A stretch of 64,000 nt of DNA from NCBI GenBank assembly GCA_900239685.1, contig OENT01000410.1, positions 57,242-121,241 on the forward strand, read 5' to 3'. The notes below the pieces were generated by a model. It saw only the letters and a program-made list of their open reading frames with translations. It was not told the DNA's origin and did no database searches. The position numbers and the translations under genes are program-made. This document shows, in pieces, positions 34,218-46,300 of this stretch (position 1 is the first letter of the stretch; each line of letters opens with the position of its first letter). Origin of the DNA: Rotaria macrura (lineage: Eukaryota; Rotifera; Eurotatoria; Philodinida; Philodinidae).

Positions 34218-36569
34218 TTCCAGTACAAATATTCGTTGTTCCTAAACACAATATGAAGTTTTCACACAGAAATAAAATATGAGCTGCGTCCATCATTATT
34301 AAAGGTACCATTATCTTTTACTCAAGGTTTCGAAAAATTAGATGATGTAATTCGAGACTACTGTGTATCGGTAACCCATATCGAGACGGAGGCGTCTCCT
34401 AGCACTGAATCATTTTTCTTCCGGAGGGCTGACTATGGCAATATTGATCATAGTGCAAACTTGATGATTTTTAGTTTTTTCGATTTAACCTTTTAGAATG
34501 GAAGGTAATTTGATCGTATATTAATGGTCCACATAATAGAATTTATTCACCTACTTGTGACAGAAACATATTACGAGTGCAACATGAGCTTCTTATCAAT
34601 GTGTCTAACTTAAAACTCATTTCCATTTTCTGTAGTTATAATGGCGATATATTTTCGTAAAAGATGGCGTTTTTTATTTGTGTAAATCCTGCGTATAAAT
34701 AAGTCTTGTATTCTCATAATATTTGTTGGAGAAACACGTCAATTCATCGGCAAAAATACTTTAAAGGCCTTCATTCAACAGATAAACCGCTTTTAAAGTT
34801 TCTTCACACGTTTTCCAGAAGTGATAATAACCGACTTTGATTTTTCTCGCATAACGAAAAAGCGTTCAACTACTTTTCTCAAGCTCTTCTCTGGGTAGGT
34901 CGTTTGTAACTTCCTTTAAAGATCAGAAAACCAATAAAATATTGATGAACGATCAGAATCTGATTGGTAAGAATGAACTAATTGATGCAGTCAGAATGTT
35001 GAGTTGCGTTGAGTGCTTATTTGTTATTAACTTACCTTTAAATATGTGCGTATTTAAGTGCTGTTGTCTCTGAAAGAATATTAATACGTTCCAGTATCTT
35101 TATATATGTTTATCAGAAAGTGGTGTTCTATCACTTGGAATTTTTCAATTTTCAAATGCATTTCCTTGAAAATGGCTACCTGTCATTGGGCTTAACACAA
35201 GTGCAAAGGTAATAGTCATAAGAAAAACAGAAGTTTCTTGCTTAGGCTTCGCCTTCTACGTCAATGATACAACAGGTGAGCAGGTATTATTTGCTGCGTC
35301 ATTTAGAACTTTATTTGTAAGTTGCGCAAAAAGTGTAAACGGTTTTAGACGCTATATTAAACGGTGTGTTTAAAAACGGAACTGTGAAGTTTCTGACTTG
35401 AGCTATTTCAATGTAACGTTTACGAACGTTTTCAATTAGATGTTACTTTTTCCATCAGGATTAATGTAAGATGTGAATGTGGGTTCAGCAAAGAACTAAG
35501 ATTACGTGTAACTTTCGCGTGATAGATCTTGATAGAGTAATCCAGTGGGATGTATGTCAGCATAACATAAGTTCGTAATTGTCTATACATCTGTATCGTG
35601 TTATGTAAGTGAAAATTATATTATGAATCAAACATTGAGAAATTGACTATGCATAATTTTTTCTCTGTGATTTTACCATCAGATTTAGTGATTGTCTTCA
35701 AAAATTCAAGTTAACACTAAATTTAGTCTTACTAATAATTAAAGTATTCAGTAGAATCAATATAAATTTCATCGTGAAAAATTTACTAGCTTCGTTTTAT
35801 TGACGTTGACGAGCAAATTTTTCATATACTCTCTATTCACTTCAAGCAAACTGTTTTTGACCCTTACTACTCCTATTTTATCAATGCATCTGAGTCTGAC
35901 ACGTCCTTCGTGCCAAAAATCAGTAAAAGTTTGTCCACTTGTATTTAATTGAATTATTTCACTCGAAAACCGAATGAACGTGCTCCATGGACAGCCACGA
36001 TTGAAATGAATAATATGCCGTAAAACAGTTTTGCTCAAATGGTAGAAAGACCTCACATTTTTAACATTCTGTATAAAGTGCATACACTCAAACGTTTTTA
36101 GTCCATCACATCAGCTATCTGGAATGTATTACCACCAGATGTATGTACTTCCAAGTATAAGTGACTCACTTCAAGGGCAATAATGTATCAAAAAATAGGA
36201 ACCAAAACAACTTGTTAAATATAATATCAATATACGTCCTTCAAATACAGGATGAAGGCATGAAAAAACTATATTCCTATAGCGTTTTCAAAGAAAAATC
36301 TTTAATTGACTTCCTTTTTACAGCTTCTAAACCAAATTGATATTTGGAGGTCTTCCAATTACAAGAAACGAGAGAGGAAAACAGTAAGTTAATTATATTT
36401 GCAACTAAGAGAAAAATAATATCGATTTATTTTAGTGGAGCTTTCATTCGTTTGATACCATATGCATTAGAATAAATAGCAGTGCTAGTCATAGACTTGA
36501 TACGAAAAGTTGAAGGACGAAGAGAGAATTTTCATTCTTTAAATATTTTTTTCGATTGTATTTTAAGTA
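34218..36569. other. Gene-poor interval with weak coding traces
   Basis: On the minus strand near 34796-34915 a short frame reads YPEKSLRKVVERFFVMREKS, which looks protein-like but matches nothing I can name. A 104-codon frame at 35769-36083 is listed separately. The interval ends at the TA flanking the pogo-like element (36568-36569). Confidence 0.3.
35769..36083 (-). CDS. Doubtful 104-residue open frame
   Basis: It starts with ATG at 36083 and is uninterrupted. The part GRVRLRCIDKIGVVRVKNSL loosely recalls the small beta-barrel found at the C terminus of several integrase/transposase families, but no catalytic domain is present. It could be a transposon remnant or chance. Confidence 0.2.
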   Translation of the reverse strand: MHFIQNVKNVRSFYHLSKTVLRHIIHFNRGCPWSTFIRFSSEIIQLNTSGQTFTDFWHEGRVRLRCIDKIGVVRVKNSLLEVNREYMKNLLVNVNKTKLVNFSR

Positions 36570-39493
36570 ACCCCCGCCCCCTATAATACAAGACCATTCT
36601 AGAGAAGCGATGCGAAATTTGTAATAGAAGATCCGCGTCTTGTAAAAAGTTCTTTTAAACCTTCTTATGTAATTTTCGTTGAGCTACTGTAGAATTTTGT
36701 TTATGGAAGAATAAAAACTAGAACAGGAGAGAAGGAAAATTAATAGCTTATCTATGCACAACGATATTGCATTTTCGTCGAGAACGAAACCAAGAGGGAC
36801 GGGAAAGATACAAATGACGTAAGAAATAGAGAACACCAATTAATAAAATCAAATTTATTTGTATACATAATATGTATTAGTAAATATATAAAATATGGAA
36901 GACCAATATCTTGCATCTATTTCTGATGAGGAAGATTCACATCTCGATGGTTATACAAGTTCCGATGTTGATTCAAGTGTCGAAGTTAAGTCAATCATTG
37001 ATGAATACGAAAATGAATTAGTACCTTTATCAACATATCTTCATTTAAACTCCGAATTTAATGATGATCAAGATTTTCAATGACCTGAACCACCACCCCT
37101 CTTATCATTTTCTTCAACCTCGTCTGACTTTGAAGAACTAACTAAGTCTCAACAGGTGGTATTGTCCACAATGTCACTTAAAAATGCTGATACTCAAGAA
37201 AAATGTAAGAAACGTAAAAGACGTCAATGGACGATTAAAGAAAAACTCGATGCTATAGCTTCATATGAAAAAAATCGAAGTAATCGTAAAACTGCCAACA
37301 AGGAATGATGTACAACTGCTCAACGAAGAAATTGGATTCGTAACAAAGAAAATTTGGTAAAGATGTACAAAAATAAAAAAGGTTCTTTTTTGTCTTATTC
37401 TAATTCAAGGTAATAGTATCTTGTCTTTCATATTTTAAGTGCTATAAGAAAACGACCAGAGGATGGTGGTAAAAACCTCATTTATGTTGATCTTGATCAT
37501 CGACTCTTGACGTGGTACCGGTCGCGAAGAACTGATCCCAAAAATACATCTCTTGCTGCAGCTGATATTCGAAGAGAAAAAGTAACTTTTCGTCATCTAG
37601 AAAAAGGAGGTGGTCGAATCACTAAAGAATAAAATCATTGTTTACCATCCTCAAGCTGGTATTTACGTTTTATGAAACGTAATAGTTTATTATTGCAACG
37701 GCCGAAAAGACAAGATAAAATATCAATCGATGAAGTTCATCGTTTAACTACTTCTTTTTATATGTTCAATCGCCGGGCTAGTTTATGGTTGATTCGACGT
37801 GGTCCCATGAGTGCATTTACTACTAATGCCGTCTGTAACGTGGATGAAACACCATGCGGACCTTTTGGTGATCTAGCAAAGAGATCTATTAATCATGCTG
37901 GTACAAGTAATGAAATCAATTGATACATTAGCAACAAGGTAATCTATCATGTTGTATCCGATTCATGGTAGATGTTTTGCTATAAGTCGAATACTTTTGT
38001 TGACTATTTTTCTTTCTAAAAAGACCATGTATGAATCTATACTCGACTGAAACAAATCTAATAAGCAATAAATCTTAAATAATATCCACTTCTAGTCTTT
38101 CTGAATAAAATTTTTATGAGAAGCTATGTTTTTTCTTTCACTATTGCTTTGAAAAAGTGAAATGATCTCTGCTAGTCATATAATTTACTTCTTATAAAAC
38201 ATCTCAATGTAGAATTTCAAAAGCTAGTGAATTTTATTGTAGTATAAGCTGTAAATATTATTAAATGCTGAATGTTTTACCGTTTAGTTTAATCATTTTA
38301 GCGATTCTGTACAGTTCTATTAACTTTTTTCAGTGAAAATCAACGAATGAAACCAGTTGTTCTCTTCAACGGTAAAGGCCATGTTGGCATTGATGAACGT
38401 CAACAATATTCAAAAGATGTACATGTTATTTTCACACCAAAAGCTGTAATTAATTGACAATGAATGGATATGCATATTAAAATTTGGCTAGAAAAGGTAC
38501 GCGAACATTAATTGAGTATAGAAAGAAAATCTGTAAAAGTAATGAGATGTAGTTTTGTTTTGACTACGAGTCGTTATTGACTAAAGAATGTCATCATTGC
38601 TTCAAGCATTTCACAAAAACTATAATTTATAATGTGAATAAAAGTTAATACTTATCTTAAAGGTGCACGATGGCCATCCAAAACTCTTCATTATCGATCA
38701 GCTAATTCTCACTTAAAACCAGAAATAATTCAAAACTAAAGAAAAAAAATGTAGTAGTATCTATTATTCCCAAGGGATGGACACATTATCTGCAAGTTCT
38801 TGATATGTCAGTTTTTTCAACGTTCAAGAATCATTATTAAGCAGCTGCTGATGAACATATTCATCCTTATTCTTCACGTAGCAAAATTAGGTTAACATCT
38901 AAACAGCAAAGAATTGTATGTGCTCGTTTGATTTCAATGGCATGGATTCGAACTCAAAAAAGTGTCTATTTTGAACGTGCTTTTACTGATATTGGTTATA
39001 GAAAGGTCGATCAATCTCCTGTTTCTATTCGAACTTTACACGGATTTACTTTCTATCCATCAACAGTAACTTATTCGATAGTTAATGATGATAGCAATGA
39101 GGAGAGCGAATATAGCCCAAAAGAAACGATGATCGAAGAAATAAATAAGAACCCGGATTTATTAACCGGCATCAACAACAACAAACTAAAACAGCTCAGT
39201 TTAAATCAGTTTATCGAAAGTTGAATTTAATTTCTAGTATATTTTTGCTTTTGCTTTTGTTCTATTTCTATTTTGATTTCGTACTTTTACTTTGTATTTA
39301 AAATATGAACATCGGGAACTAAATTAACTAAATTATATCTTAATAAAGTATAATTACTGTATATGATTCTATATAAGTACCTAAACATATTAGAAGACCA
39401 CTCATAATAGAAGACTGCCCTTATAAATTTGTACGCTACAATGTAATAGAAGATCCGAGGTCTTCTATTATAGGAGGGGGGGGGGGGGCGGCT
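36570..39493 (+). mobile_element. Decayed pogo-like DNA transposon with G/C-run ends
   Basis: The left end reads ACCCCCGCCCCCTATAATAC followed by AAGACC. The inverse of the right end reads AGCCG, a long C-run, CCTATAATAG, then AAGACC. TA flanks both (36568-36569 and 39494-39495), as expected for the Tc1/mariner/pogo group. Subterminal copies of TAATAGAAGATCCGNGTCTT occur near both ends (about 36620 and 39441). The 2.9-kb interior carries the broken transposase listed below. Confidence 0.75.
36895..39224 (+). pseudogene. pogo/CENP-B-type DDE transposase remnant
   Basis: The order of parts is an acidic N terminus (36895 on); a basic helix-turn-helix region (KRRQWTIKEKLDAIASYEKN, about 37213-37272); a second DNA-binding part with TWYRSRRTDPKN; first catalytic Asp in NVDETP (D codon at 37843); second in LFIIDQL (about 38680-38700); third in PKGWTHYLQVLD (about 38770-38806). 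A C-terminal tail ends at 39224. Four spliced segments are suggested: a 43-nt intron near 37410, larger ones near 37940-38332 and 38497-38663. It is dead: in-frame TGA at 37081, 37306, 37921, 38455 and 38461, TAA at 37630, and a frameshift in the A-run near 38745. Confidence 0.8.
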
Positions 39494-39495
39494 TA

Positions 39496-39859
39496 GGAAA
39501 ACCTGTTTCTGACATCGTATTAGGTTGTTTAGTTGAAACAAAAAAGTAAGTGTGAGGACGTGAGCGTCTGGATGTCTGAATTCAATGAGAAGATCAACAC
39601 GTAGACCTGTACCCCCCCCCCTCAGTGTAGGAAAACAATTAAAATCATAGTTATCAGTTAAGAGCATAGGATTATTACACTATAAGATTAAACAGCATAG
39701 TTGAATATTCTTAGGTATGCATACCATCAACAGATCTATGTCATGTGTCATCTATGTGAAATTAATACTTGTCTATATATGGGAGAAGTTTATAACTTTG
39801 CTACAGTGTATATTTTATCCATCACAACAGTCAGTGATGAAGAAAATAGGTAAACAGGG
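39496..39859. other. Gap between two transposons, with a C-run
   Basis: No gene. A poly-C run (GTACCCCCCCCCC, about 39609-39621) faces the poly-G end of the pogo-like element 130 bp away, perhaps part of another element's end. Confidence 0.4.
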
Positions 39860-39863
39860 TTAA

Positions 39864-40148
39864 CGCTTCCAATCCCAACATTTTGTTGCGTTCTGCAGAA
39901 ACACGAAAACAGGTAACTTACTTCAATCTCTCTCTCATGCGTTCAGCTATGTAAAACAGATGTGTTTCTTGCGTTCAGTTATCTAGAACATGTATTTGGC
40001 TTATAGATTCGTTCTTCGTAGCCATGCGAACTTATTTTCCTCTGAATATATCACGTGATTCTTGATGTCTACCATGACGAAATAACGCAAAATATTTCTT
40101 TTTCGATCCGCATATCCTCGACGAGATGACATACGGGATTGAAAGAGT
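39864..40148. mobile_element. piggyBac-like MITE, copy 2
   Basis: The 285-bp element is flanked by TTAA (39860-39863 and 40149-40152). The ends are CGCTTCCAATCCCAAC and CGGGATTGAAAGAG, diverged from the perfect pair of the copy at 12036-12314, with which it aligns end to end. It is non-coding. Confidence 0.8.
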
Positions 40149-40341
40149 TAAAATGGAATAAGATTTCATTTGCTTTATAATGCTGCTTTACAGATGAAGT
40201 CGAAATGGTCGACTACTTGAAAATGTTTACTTCACCTTTGGTTGACATCAAATTTCATTTTATGAGTAAAGGAATAAACTCCTTCCTACTGATTTATTCT
40301 GTAACACTGATAATATTAAGCAAAACTAACTGAATTTCAGT

Positions 40342-43300
40342 CTAGCATTTAAACAATTTACTATGCATGAACTTTATTGTAAAAGCAAGTTCTTTCTGGT
40401 AAATTTCTGAAGAAACAGCAAAAATCGCAACAACAACTATAGGTGAATCAAAAGAAACGCAATAGTCAACAAGAAATAACTGAGGGCCTCTTAATAATTG
40501 AAAGCAGTCGGATAAAATCGAAACGATGACTTGTGGCATACTTAAGGCAATGACGACAAGTGGACCGATCAACAGATGCTTAAATCTATTGAATTGAATA
40601 AGAAGATGTTGCTTGTAAGATTGCTGCTTTTTCGCGTTGGCTCGACTTCGAGCCACAGTGATTATAATAATGATGGTTGAAATTTTGTTGATTGCAACAG
40701 GAGCACGAAAAGGAACAAGTAATACGATGGAATTAGGTATGCACCAGTGCTAGATAGTCGATATCAAAGATTAACGCTTTTTGATATCTAAAACCCTCAG
40801 TCCCTACCAAACCTTCAGCTCATTTCTAGTCAATACTGATTAGGCTAACCAACGGTACTATCGAAATTGACAGAACTAGATGAAAAGAAAAAACGACTGG
40901 CGGGGGGGGGGGGGGTAGNCCCCCCCCCCCCCCTCCCAGTTGTTTTTTCGTTTCATCTAGTTCTGTCAATTTTGATAGTACCGTTGGTTAGTCTAATCAA
41001 AATTGACTAAAAATGAGCTGAACGTTTGGTAGGGACTGGGGGTTTTAGATATCAAAAAACGTTCCCCTTTGATATCGACTATCTAGCACTGGTGCATACC
41101 TAGGTGGAATTGAAATCTTTTACGATCGGACTATAATTTATAATGAACCATGATCAATCTTCACCTGCATCATTGATAAAACTTCGATTGATGGGATTAC
41201 GTAGATTTGCCAGAATAACCAATGGACATATACCAACGATCAGCCATTTAGCAAATCGCTTTAGTCTTCTCAAATTGAATGTACTATCTTGAATGGCACT
41301 GACAGTTCGTTCGATACCGATACAGACATTGAGCAAATCGCCAGAATTCATAGGAATCTTGATAAGAAATTCAATCGATATACAACTGAACGACAGAAAA
41401 GCATGATTAGTTATCAGATCCATGTACAAAGTGATAATAAGAAAATTTTTCAATACAGATATGATCATCAGACAAGTCGAAGCACAAGATGAAGTTCGAA
41501 GATAATAGCCACAGCTGACTTCTCGTGAAATTTTCCTTTGCAATGTCAAAATGGTTAGTGAGCTACTTCCAAACCACACACTAGCATAATAGTAAGCACT
41601 GCTGTTATCACTTTGGTAACTAAATTTCTTCACAAACGCATATGTGTGAAGTTAGACATTTTGAATCGTCGAGAGAGCATTTGCGATCACTTTCGCATAC
41701 TTTTCACCCTTCACAATTTTAGTTTACATTGTGCTGAAATTGAGGACAGTTCGCATGATGACGTTCATGATCACAAATGCATATATGTCGTTCATCATGG
41801 AAACAAGTAAGATTGTTTCGTTCTCGGCATTGAATATGATAGTATTTCATTCGACAAAGCAGATGCATTGCAGCAAATGTCTTATTGAAAACTTAAGTAA
41901 TTGATGGACAACGATTGAACACTAATACCGTTCATGAAAAAGTACTTAAAACTGTGTAGCTCGGTTGTAGATGACTGAGATAGTAGGCTTTTGGTTCAAT
42001 TTCAATGAAGGCAACATGAAAAGGATTCCATCTGTATACTGTTACTATATCTTGATCGAGTACACCTGCTTGAAAATGGTTTCTCATTTGGGAGGTCTAT
42101 ACTTCTAAAATATCTGTATGAAGTGCACACATACGAGTAGCGGTGTTGATAATTTTCGTGCTAAGGGTCATTCAATTTTTTTTGTTGCGTTCCCAGATAG
42201 AACCAGAGAAAACGTCTTTACAAATACAGAAGGTCTCTTTTTCACCGAAGGAACTTTCATCATTTGTTGCGCAAACTCCATCGTTTTTGTATGGGTGTAA
42301 CTAATGTTGAAGATAGCATCGAGGTCCTTACGTTTTCAATGGACAGAAACATTAAGATGGATATAGACAAACGGAACCTGTTGCACAATCACACTTATGC
42401 TGAATATCACAATGTATGCATGACCAACCTTCATTACACAAACAAAATAAAACGTTAGTGTCTATAAAACTTGAACAGCTACCATGTATTCAACATTTCA
42501 ACGATTCACATTCTTTTATGTGTTCCTTCTTCCGTGGAGCATGGAATTGAAAAGCCAAGCGATGAACGGGTAAAAAAGGAAACCGAATCGGAAATGACCA
42601 ACTGGCACGAAATTCTAACGTGTGTTTAATATAGATGTCGAAGCGTACACTATAGTTTTTTGATGACGATTTAGGTCTACTTTTATACAGAAGATAAACA
42701 TTAAACTTTTTATTGCTATCTAAAGCAGCTAAGTATTGAAGTTGATCATACCACTCTATGGTATCATTTCCGTTGTCATGTAATGTAACTATAATGGCAA
42801 AAACTGTTCGCCATTCGAACGACGTTTGAATTTGAACTGTGTTGCTAACACGTTGGTTTTGTTATTGACACAATTCTCCATAGTATACTGGTGGACAAAG
42901 ACACAGTAGTTGCGAATGATTTTTATTCCCCATTGAACGACGAATGGGAATTCCACGATTACAATGTAACTTCGCCGATATTAAGGTCAGTTCAGAATCA
43001 TGATTCTTTTCGTGAGCTGCTACACGCAAGACCAATGAGTGCGTAGTTGTTTCTTCATTATCTGAAATGAAACGATAATTCAAAATTGATTCTGTTAAGC
43101 GAATCGATCGATAAAATTTCTACTACTGCCCACGATGTCAGTGGGGTCAAAATTAAAAGTTGAATTCAATCGAGACTTCAACTATCAATTTTCATTTTTC
43201 AGCTTCCAGTTTCAATTTGCGATTTTTTGTGAGCACTCATGTTTCTGAAGACGCGTGATCCCTGGTTTTGTCGTCAGTCACATTAGTTAAGACTAGCTGT

Positions 43301-44691
43301 GAGTCGTTTTGGGAACAATTGCGCTTCTCCATGTATATGCTACTCAACGGTTGATAATGAATCGAAATTTCAACTATGAAATTTGAAGTCACATTTTTTG
43401 CTTTCCAGACGACGGTTTAAGCGTCTCGAGAGGATTTAATGTGAGTATTTTGAGTATGAAAGTCATGAAAGTACTTCGAAAAAATGATTATTGAAGGTTG
43501 ATACTTGAGCCTTGAAAGTTCAACATTCAAATTTCAATTGGATTGAAGTTTTAACTATGGCATTTATGATATATTTATTACTCACCTAGTTGTTGTGCCC
43601 ATGAGTTTGAAGTGTTGCCGATCAGAGAAAAGTACATATCACTAAGCTTATTCTGAGTCTCAAGAGTACATAGAACTTGGTCGAAATGAGTTAGATTTCG
43701 TATTTTCCAGTAATTGACTACCCACAGTGTAACAGCATTTTTCCAGAAGTCCATAGGGATTGCTTCGATTCTGCACATAATTGACACAGGTGGTTCTAGT
43801 CTGCAAATGGAGATTCTTCCAGCACAGTTGTTCTCATTGCAACAGTGGTAACTGAAGGATCATGGCTGTTGTTTGCAGTGTGCTCTCTCATCCGTGTGGC
43901 CAAAACAATCGGGAATGCCATCGTTGATACAATCAAAGGATAAATCACTCTTATTATTGGCTTACTGGAGACACACACACATGGTGTAATGGGAGACGTA
44001 GAGGTCGCCATTCACAGTTGACTTCATCAACACCATCAGGATAATTCGGGTAACCATCACATCTTGTATAGAAATTATTGCATGGAAAGTGATTGCATTC
44101 AGTCTCATCCGTTTCATTATATCCGTCGATCACAATTGGATTTAGTTCGGTAAATCCATCACACATTGTCTGGAATAATATTGTAGTCTTGAAAATTTCA
44201 TCAGCTAAAACTATTTCATCTGATTCATCGCCACAATATGGTCTTCCATCAAAGAAGCTAACATGACCGAGACATGCGGTCTCGTTTCCGATATTGCATT
44301 TGAAACGATGCTTTGTCGTATGAAGAGAAAAACTCTCGGAATACGACTCATCATCTCCATAGAAACAGACTTGAATATTGTCTTTCAGACGATGTTGAGA
44401 TAGAACTTTAGATGAGTTAAAACAAACATAAGAACTGGCGTAATCCGATAACAACAGCGGTGGATGGAAATCAAAGCATTTGCGAAACAAGGCTTTCAAT
44501 GCATTCACTATTTTCGACCATTGAGAATTCGAATATCTTGATCTTGTCAATTCAATGAAAGGTTGACAAGTACTATTATTTTGAAGTAACTCGATTAGTG
44601 GAAGAAGTGCGAAAGGAAACATATTGAACTCACACAACTTGCCATCATAGCGTATATAATCTGGCGGAAGTGCATCCGATGCGTGCTCCAA
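40342..44691 (-). pseudogene. Decayed LDLa/EGF/7TM receptor
   Basis: The order on the minus strand is LDLa-like cysteine modules (44691-43954, including CNNFYTRCDGYPNYPDGVDEVNC); a further module NDGIPDCFGHTDERAHC in a shifted frame; EGF-like pieces (CLCPPVYYGELC near 42870; CFCPLKT.GPRC and FCICKDVFSG near 42100-42300). A rhodopsin-like transmembrane region follows (41633-41154: CGYYLRTSSC, GDLLNVCIGIERTVSAI, KRFAKWLIVGICPLVILANLRNPINR). The last helices lie at 40656-40342 (HKHLLIGP-like FKHLLIGPLVVIALSMPQVIVSILS). The architecture matches adhesion-like receptors abundant in bdelloids. It is broken by several in-frame stops (one right after INDAGED at 41154), frameshifts, and a 369-bp MITE inserted between two transmembrane segments. 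Ligand unknown. Confidence 0.75.
40734..41102. mobile_element. hAT-like fold-back MITE, TAGGTATGCACC family, copy 2
   Basis: Arms of about 180 bp begin TAGGTATGCACCAGTGCTAG and meet at a G-run, an undetermined base (N at 40919) and a C-run. The flanks GATGGAAT (40726-40733) and GGTGGAAT (41103-41110) match at 7 of 8 positions, an 8-bp hAT-type duplication. It sits inside the receptor pseudogene: the reading on both sides (DFNS ... IVLLVPFRAPV on the minus strand) joins when it is left out. Confidence 0.85.
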
Positions 44692-45273
44692 ACTGGTCAG
44701 TTTTTTTAAAGTGACAAAGACGAATAAATAATTCTATTGTATTCATGACTCATATTACTCGGTCGTTTTATTGTAAAGTGGTCTAGTAATATTTGGGTAC
44801 ATAGTGTCTCGAAGAAAATACACCGAATGCTTTTTTTAATACCTATTTTATTGTGTCATGACTACCTGGTTCAATAGGCATATGCTAAAAAAGAGACAAA
44901 GAAAAAAAGTAAGGAACAACGAGGGATAAGTATCAGAATGAATATCGTACACTTTGGGGAAAGAGCTAATCATGGGAATAAAAAGAGAGCAACAAAAATA
45001 GAATAAGAAAGTGAACATGTTATAAAAAACAGGTTGATTTACAACTGTTGTGTCATTACTGAGGAGATTATCAAGATAACACTATTAAGTCGTTTGTAGA
45101 GATCATGAGATTGACTAATGGGAGAGAATGCTGGATTAGTATCAGCTTATGGTTACTCTATTATATTCACGGTCGGTGATTAGTTACAGGAACTGAAAAA
45201 TTCATTTGTACTCAGACGATAAAATTATATATATATGAAAGAGTTTACCATATTTATTGATTTCTTAAAGCAT
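44692..45273. other. No gene seen
   Basis: AT-rich, with a poly-T run near 44834 and an ATATATAT run at 45224-45234. The upstream exon of the receptor pseudogene was not found. The left part borders the 3' end of the LINE relic. Confidence 0.3.
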
Positions 45274-46300
45274 TCATGCTGCTTGGCATGTACAACTAAA
45301 ACTCCATCCAACAATAATTAGATAGTGTTTCACGTGTTCGTTTAGACGATATGGGAAAATACTGTTCCTGAGAAAGCGCACTGATTTTATCCAGTTATTA
45401 TCGGGAGAACTTAGGAGCTGATTCATATTCGAGGATTGTTGAAGAGAAAGTGTTTCAGTTGAAGTAAGTAGGTGTAGTGCTGATCGACGGTCATGCATAA
45501 ATAGATAATCACTAGGTGATTTATTTCTAGTAAGAATTAAAGTTGTCATATCTTCCTATAGATATAGATTATATACAATGCGAAGTCCGTTACAGAACAT
45601 ATATTCAATACGTTCTTTCTGTTTTCCAGCAAAGAAGAAATATCTGGAGAATAGCCATAACCAATAAGGGAGAGCATATGTGATGAAGATTTTTCTACTC
45701 ATCTTAATATCCTTCATCTTAATCTTTTTAAATACTATTCGCATACCACTATAAATTTTACTGATACTTCTCAGTCATTTCATTTATATACGCATATCTT
45801 CCTAATTTAGCAGAAACAAGTACTCCAAAATATCTGAATTTCTTCATATACTCAGTATGCTGCGATTTATAATATTGCTGTACTGTGAACAACTAAAGCC
45901 TTTGTTTTCGATGTATTAACTAACAGAATTAAAGGTCTTCTGGGAATGTTTCTAGTTGCTTTAATACTATGGTTGTTCTATTTTCAGGTTCACTGACATA
46001 GTCAGAAAATTTCTTTTCAAGTGACCCATGTGTGATAAGAAATACATAGGTTATCAGCAAATAGGTGTAGTCCAACATTTTGGAAGTACAGTGACAGATA
46101 GTGAATGTGTAGTTTTAGTAGGGTAGCACCTATAACTGAGCCTTGGGGACTCCTATTATCATTTGGAAAGAGCACAATATCTCCTCACCATAGTGGACAC
46201 AAAAGGATCTATCATTTAACCAGTTTAAAATCCATTTTAAGAAGAAAATAAAGCTACTAACTTAGTTGATCTAGTGGTTTGTATGATGAAGAAAATCCTT
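45274..46300 (-). pseudogene. LINE-type reverse transcriptase relic
   Basis: Minus-strand fragments in shifting frames read, 5' to 3': WILNWLNDRSFCVHYGEE, then SPQGSVIGATLLKLHIHYL (RT motif 4, about 46105-46160), then HLFADN (degenerate YADD box, about 46045-46060), then an N-IEQP region. The C-terminal part FITYALPYWLWLF ... CNGLRIVYNLYL (45744-45556) is followed by DMTTLILTRNKSPSDYLF to 45274. This order is that of non-LTR retrotransposons, whose RT copies RNA at a nicked target. No endonuclease or intact frame remains and the 5' end is not defined. Confidence 0.65.

Noticed and set aside
36895-39224. Reassigned TGA (tryptophan) codon to explain the stops
   Set aside because: Intact genes in the window have no internal TGA and several end in TGA; the transposase also has a TAA and a frameshift, so decay is enough.
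41289-42458. Plus-strand open frames across the receptor locus
   Set aside because: They are antisense shadows of minus-strand EGF and transmembrane coding sequence.
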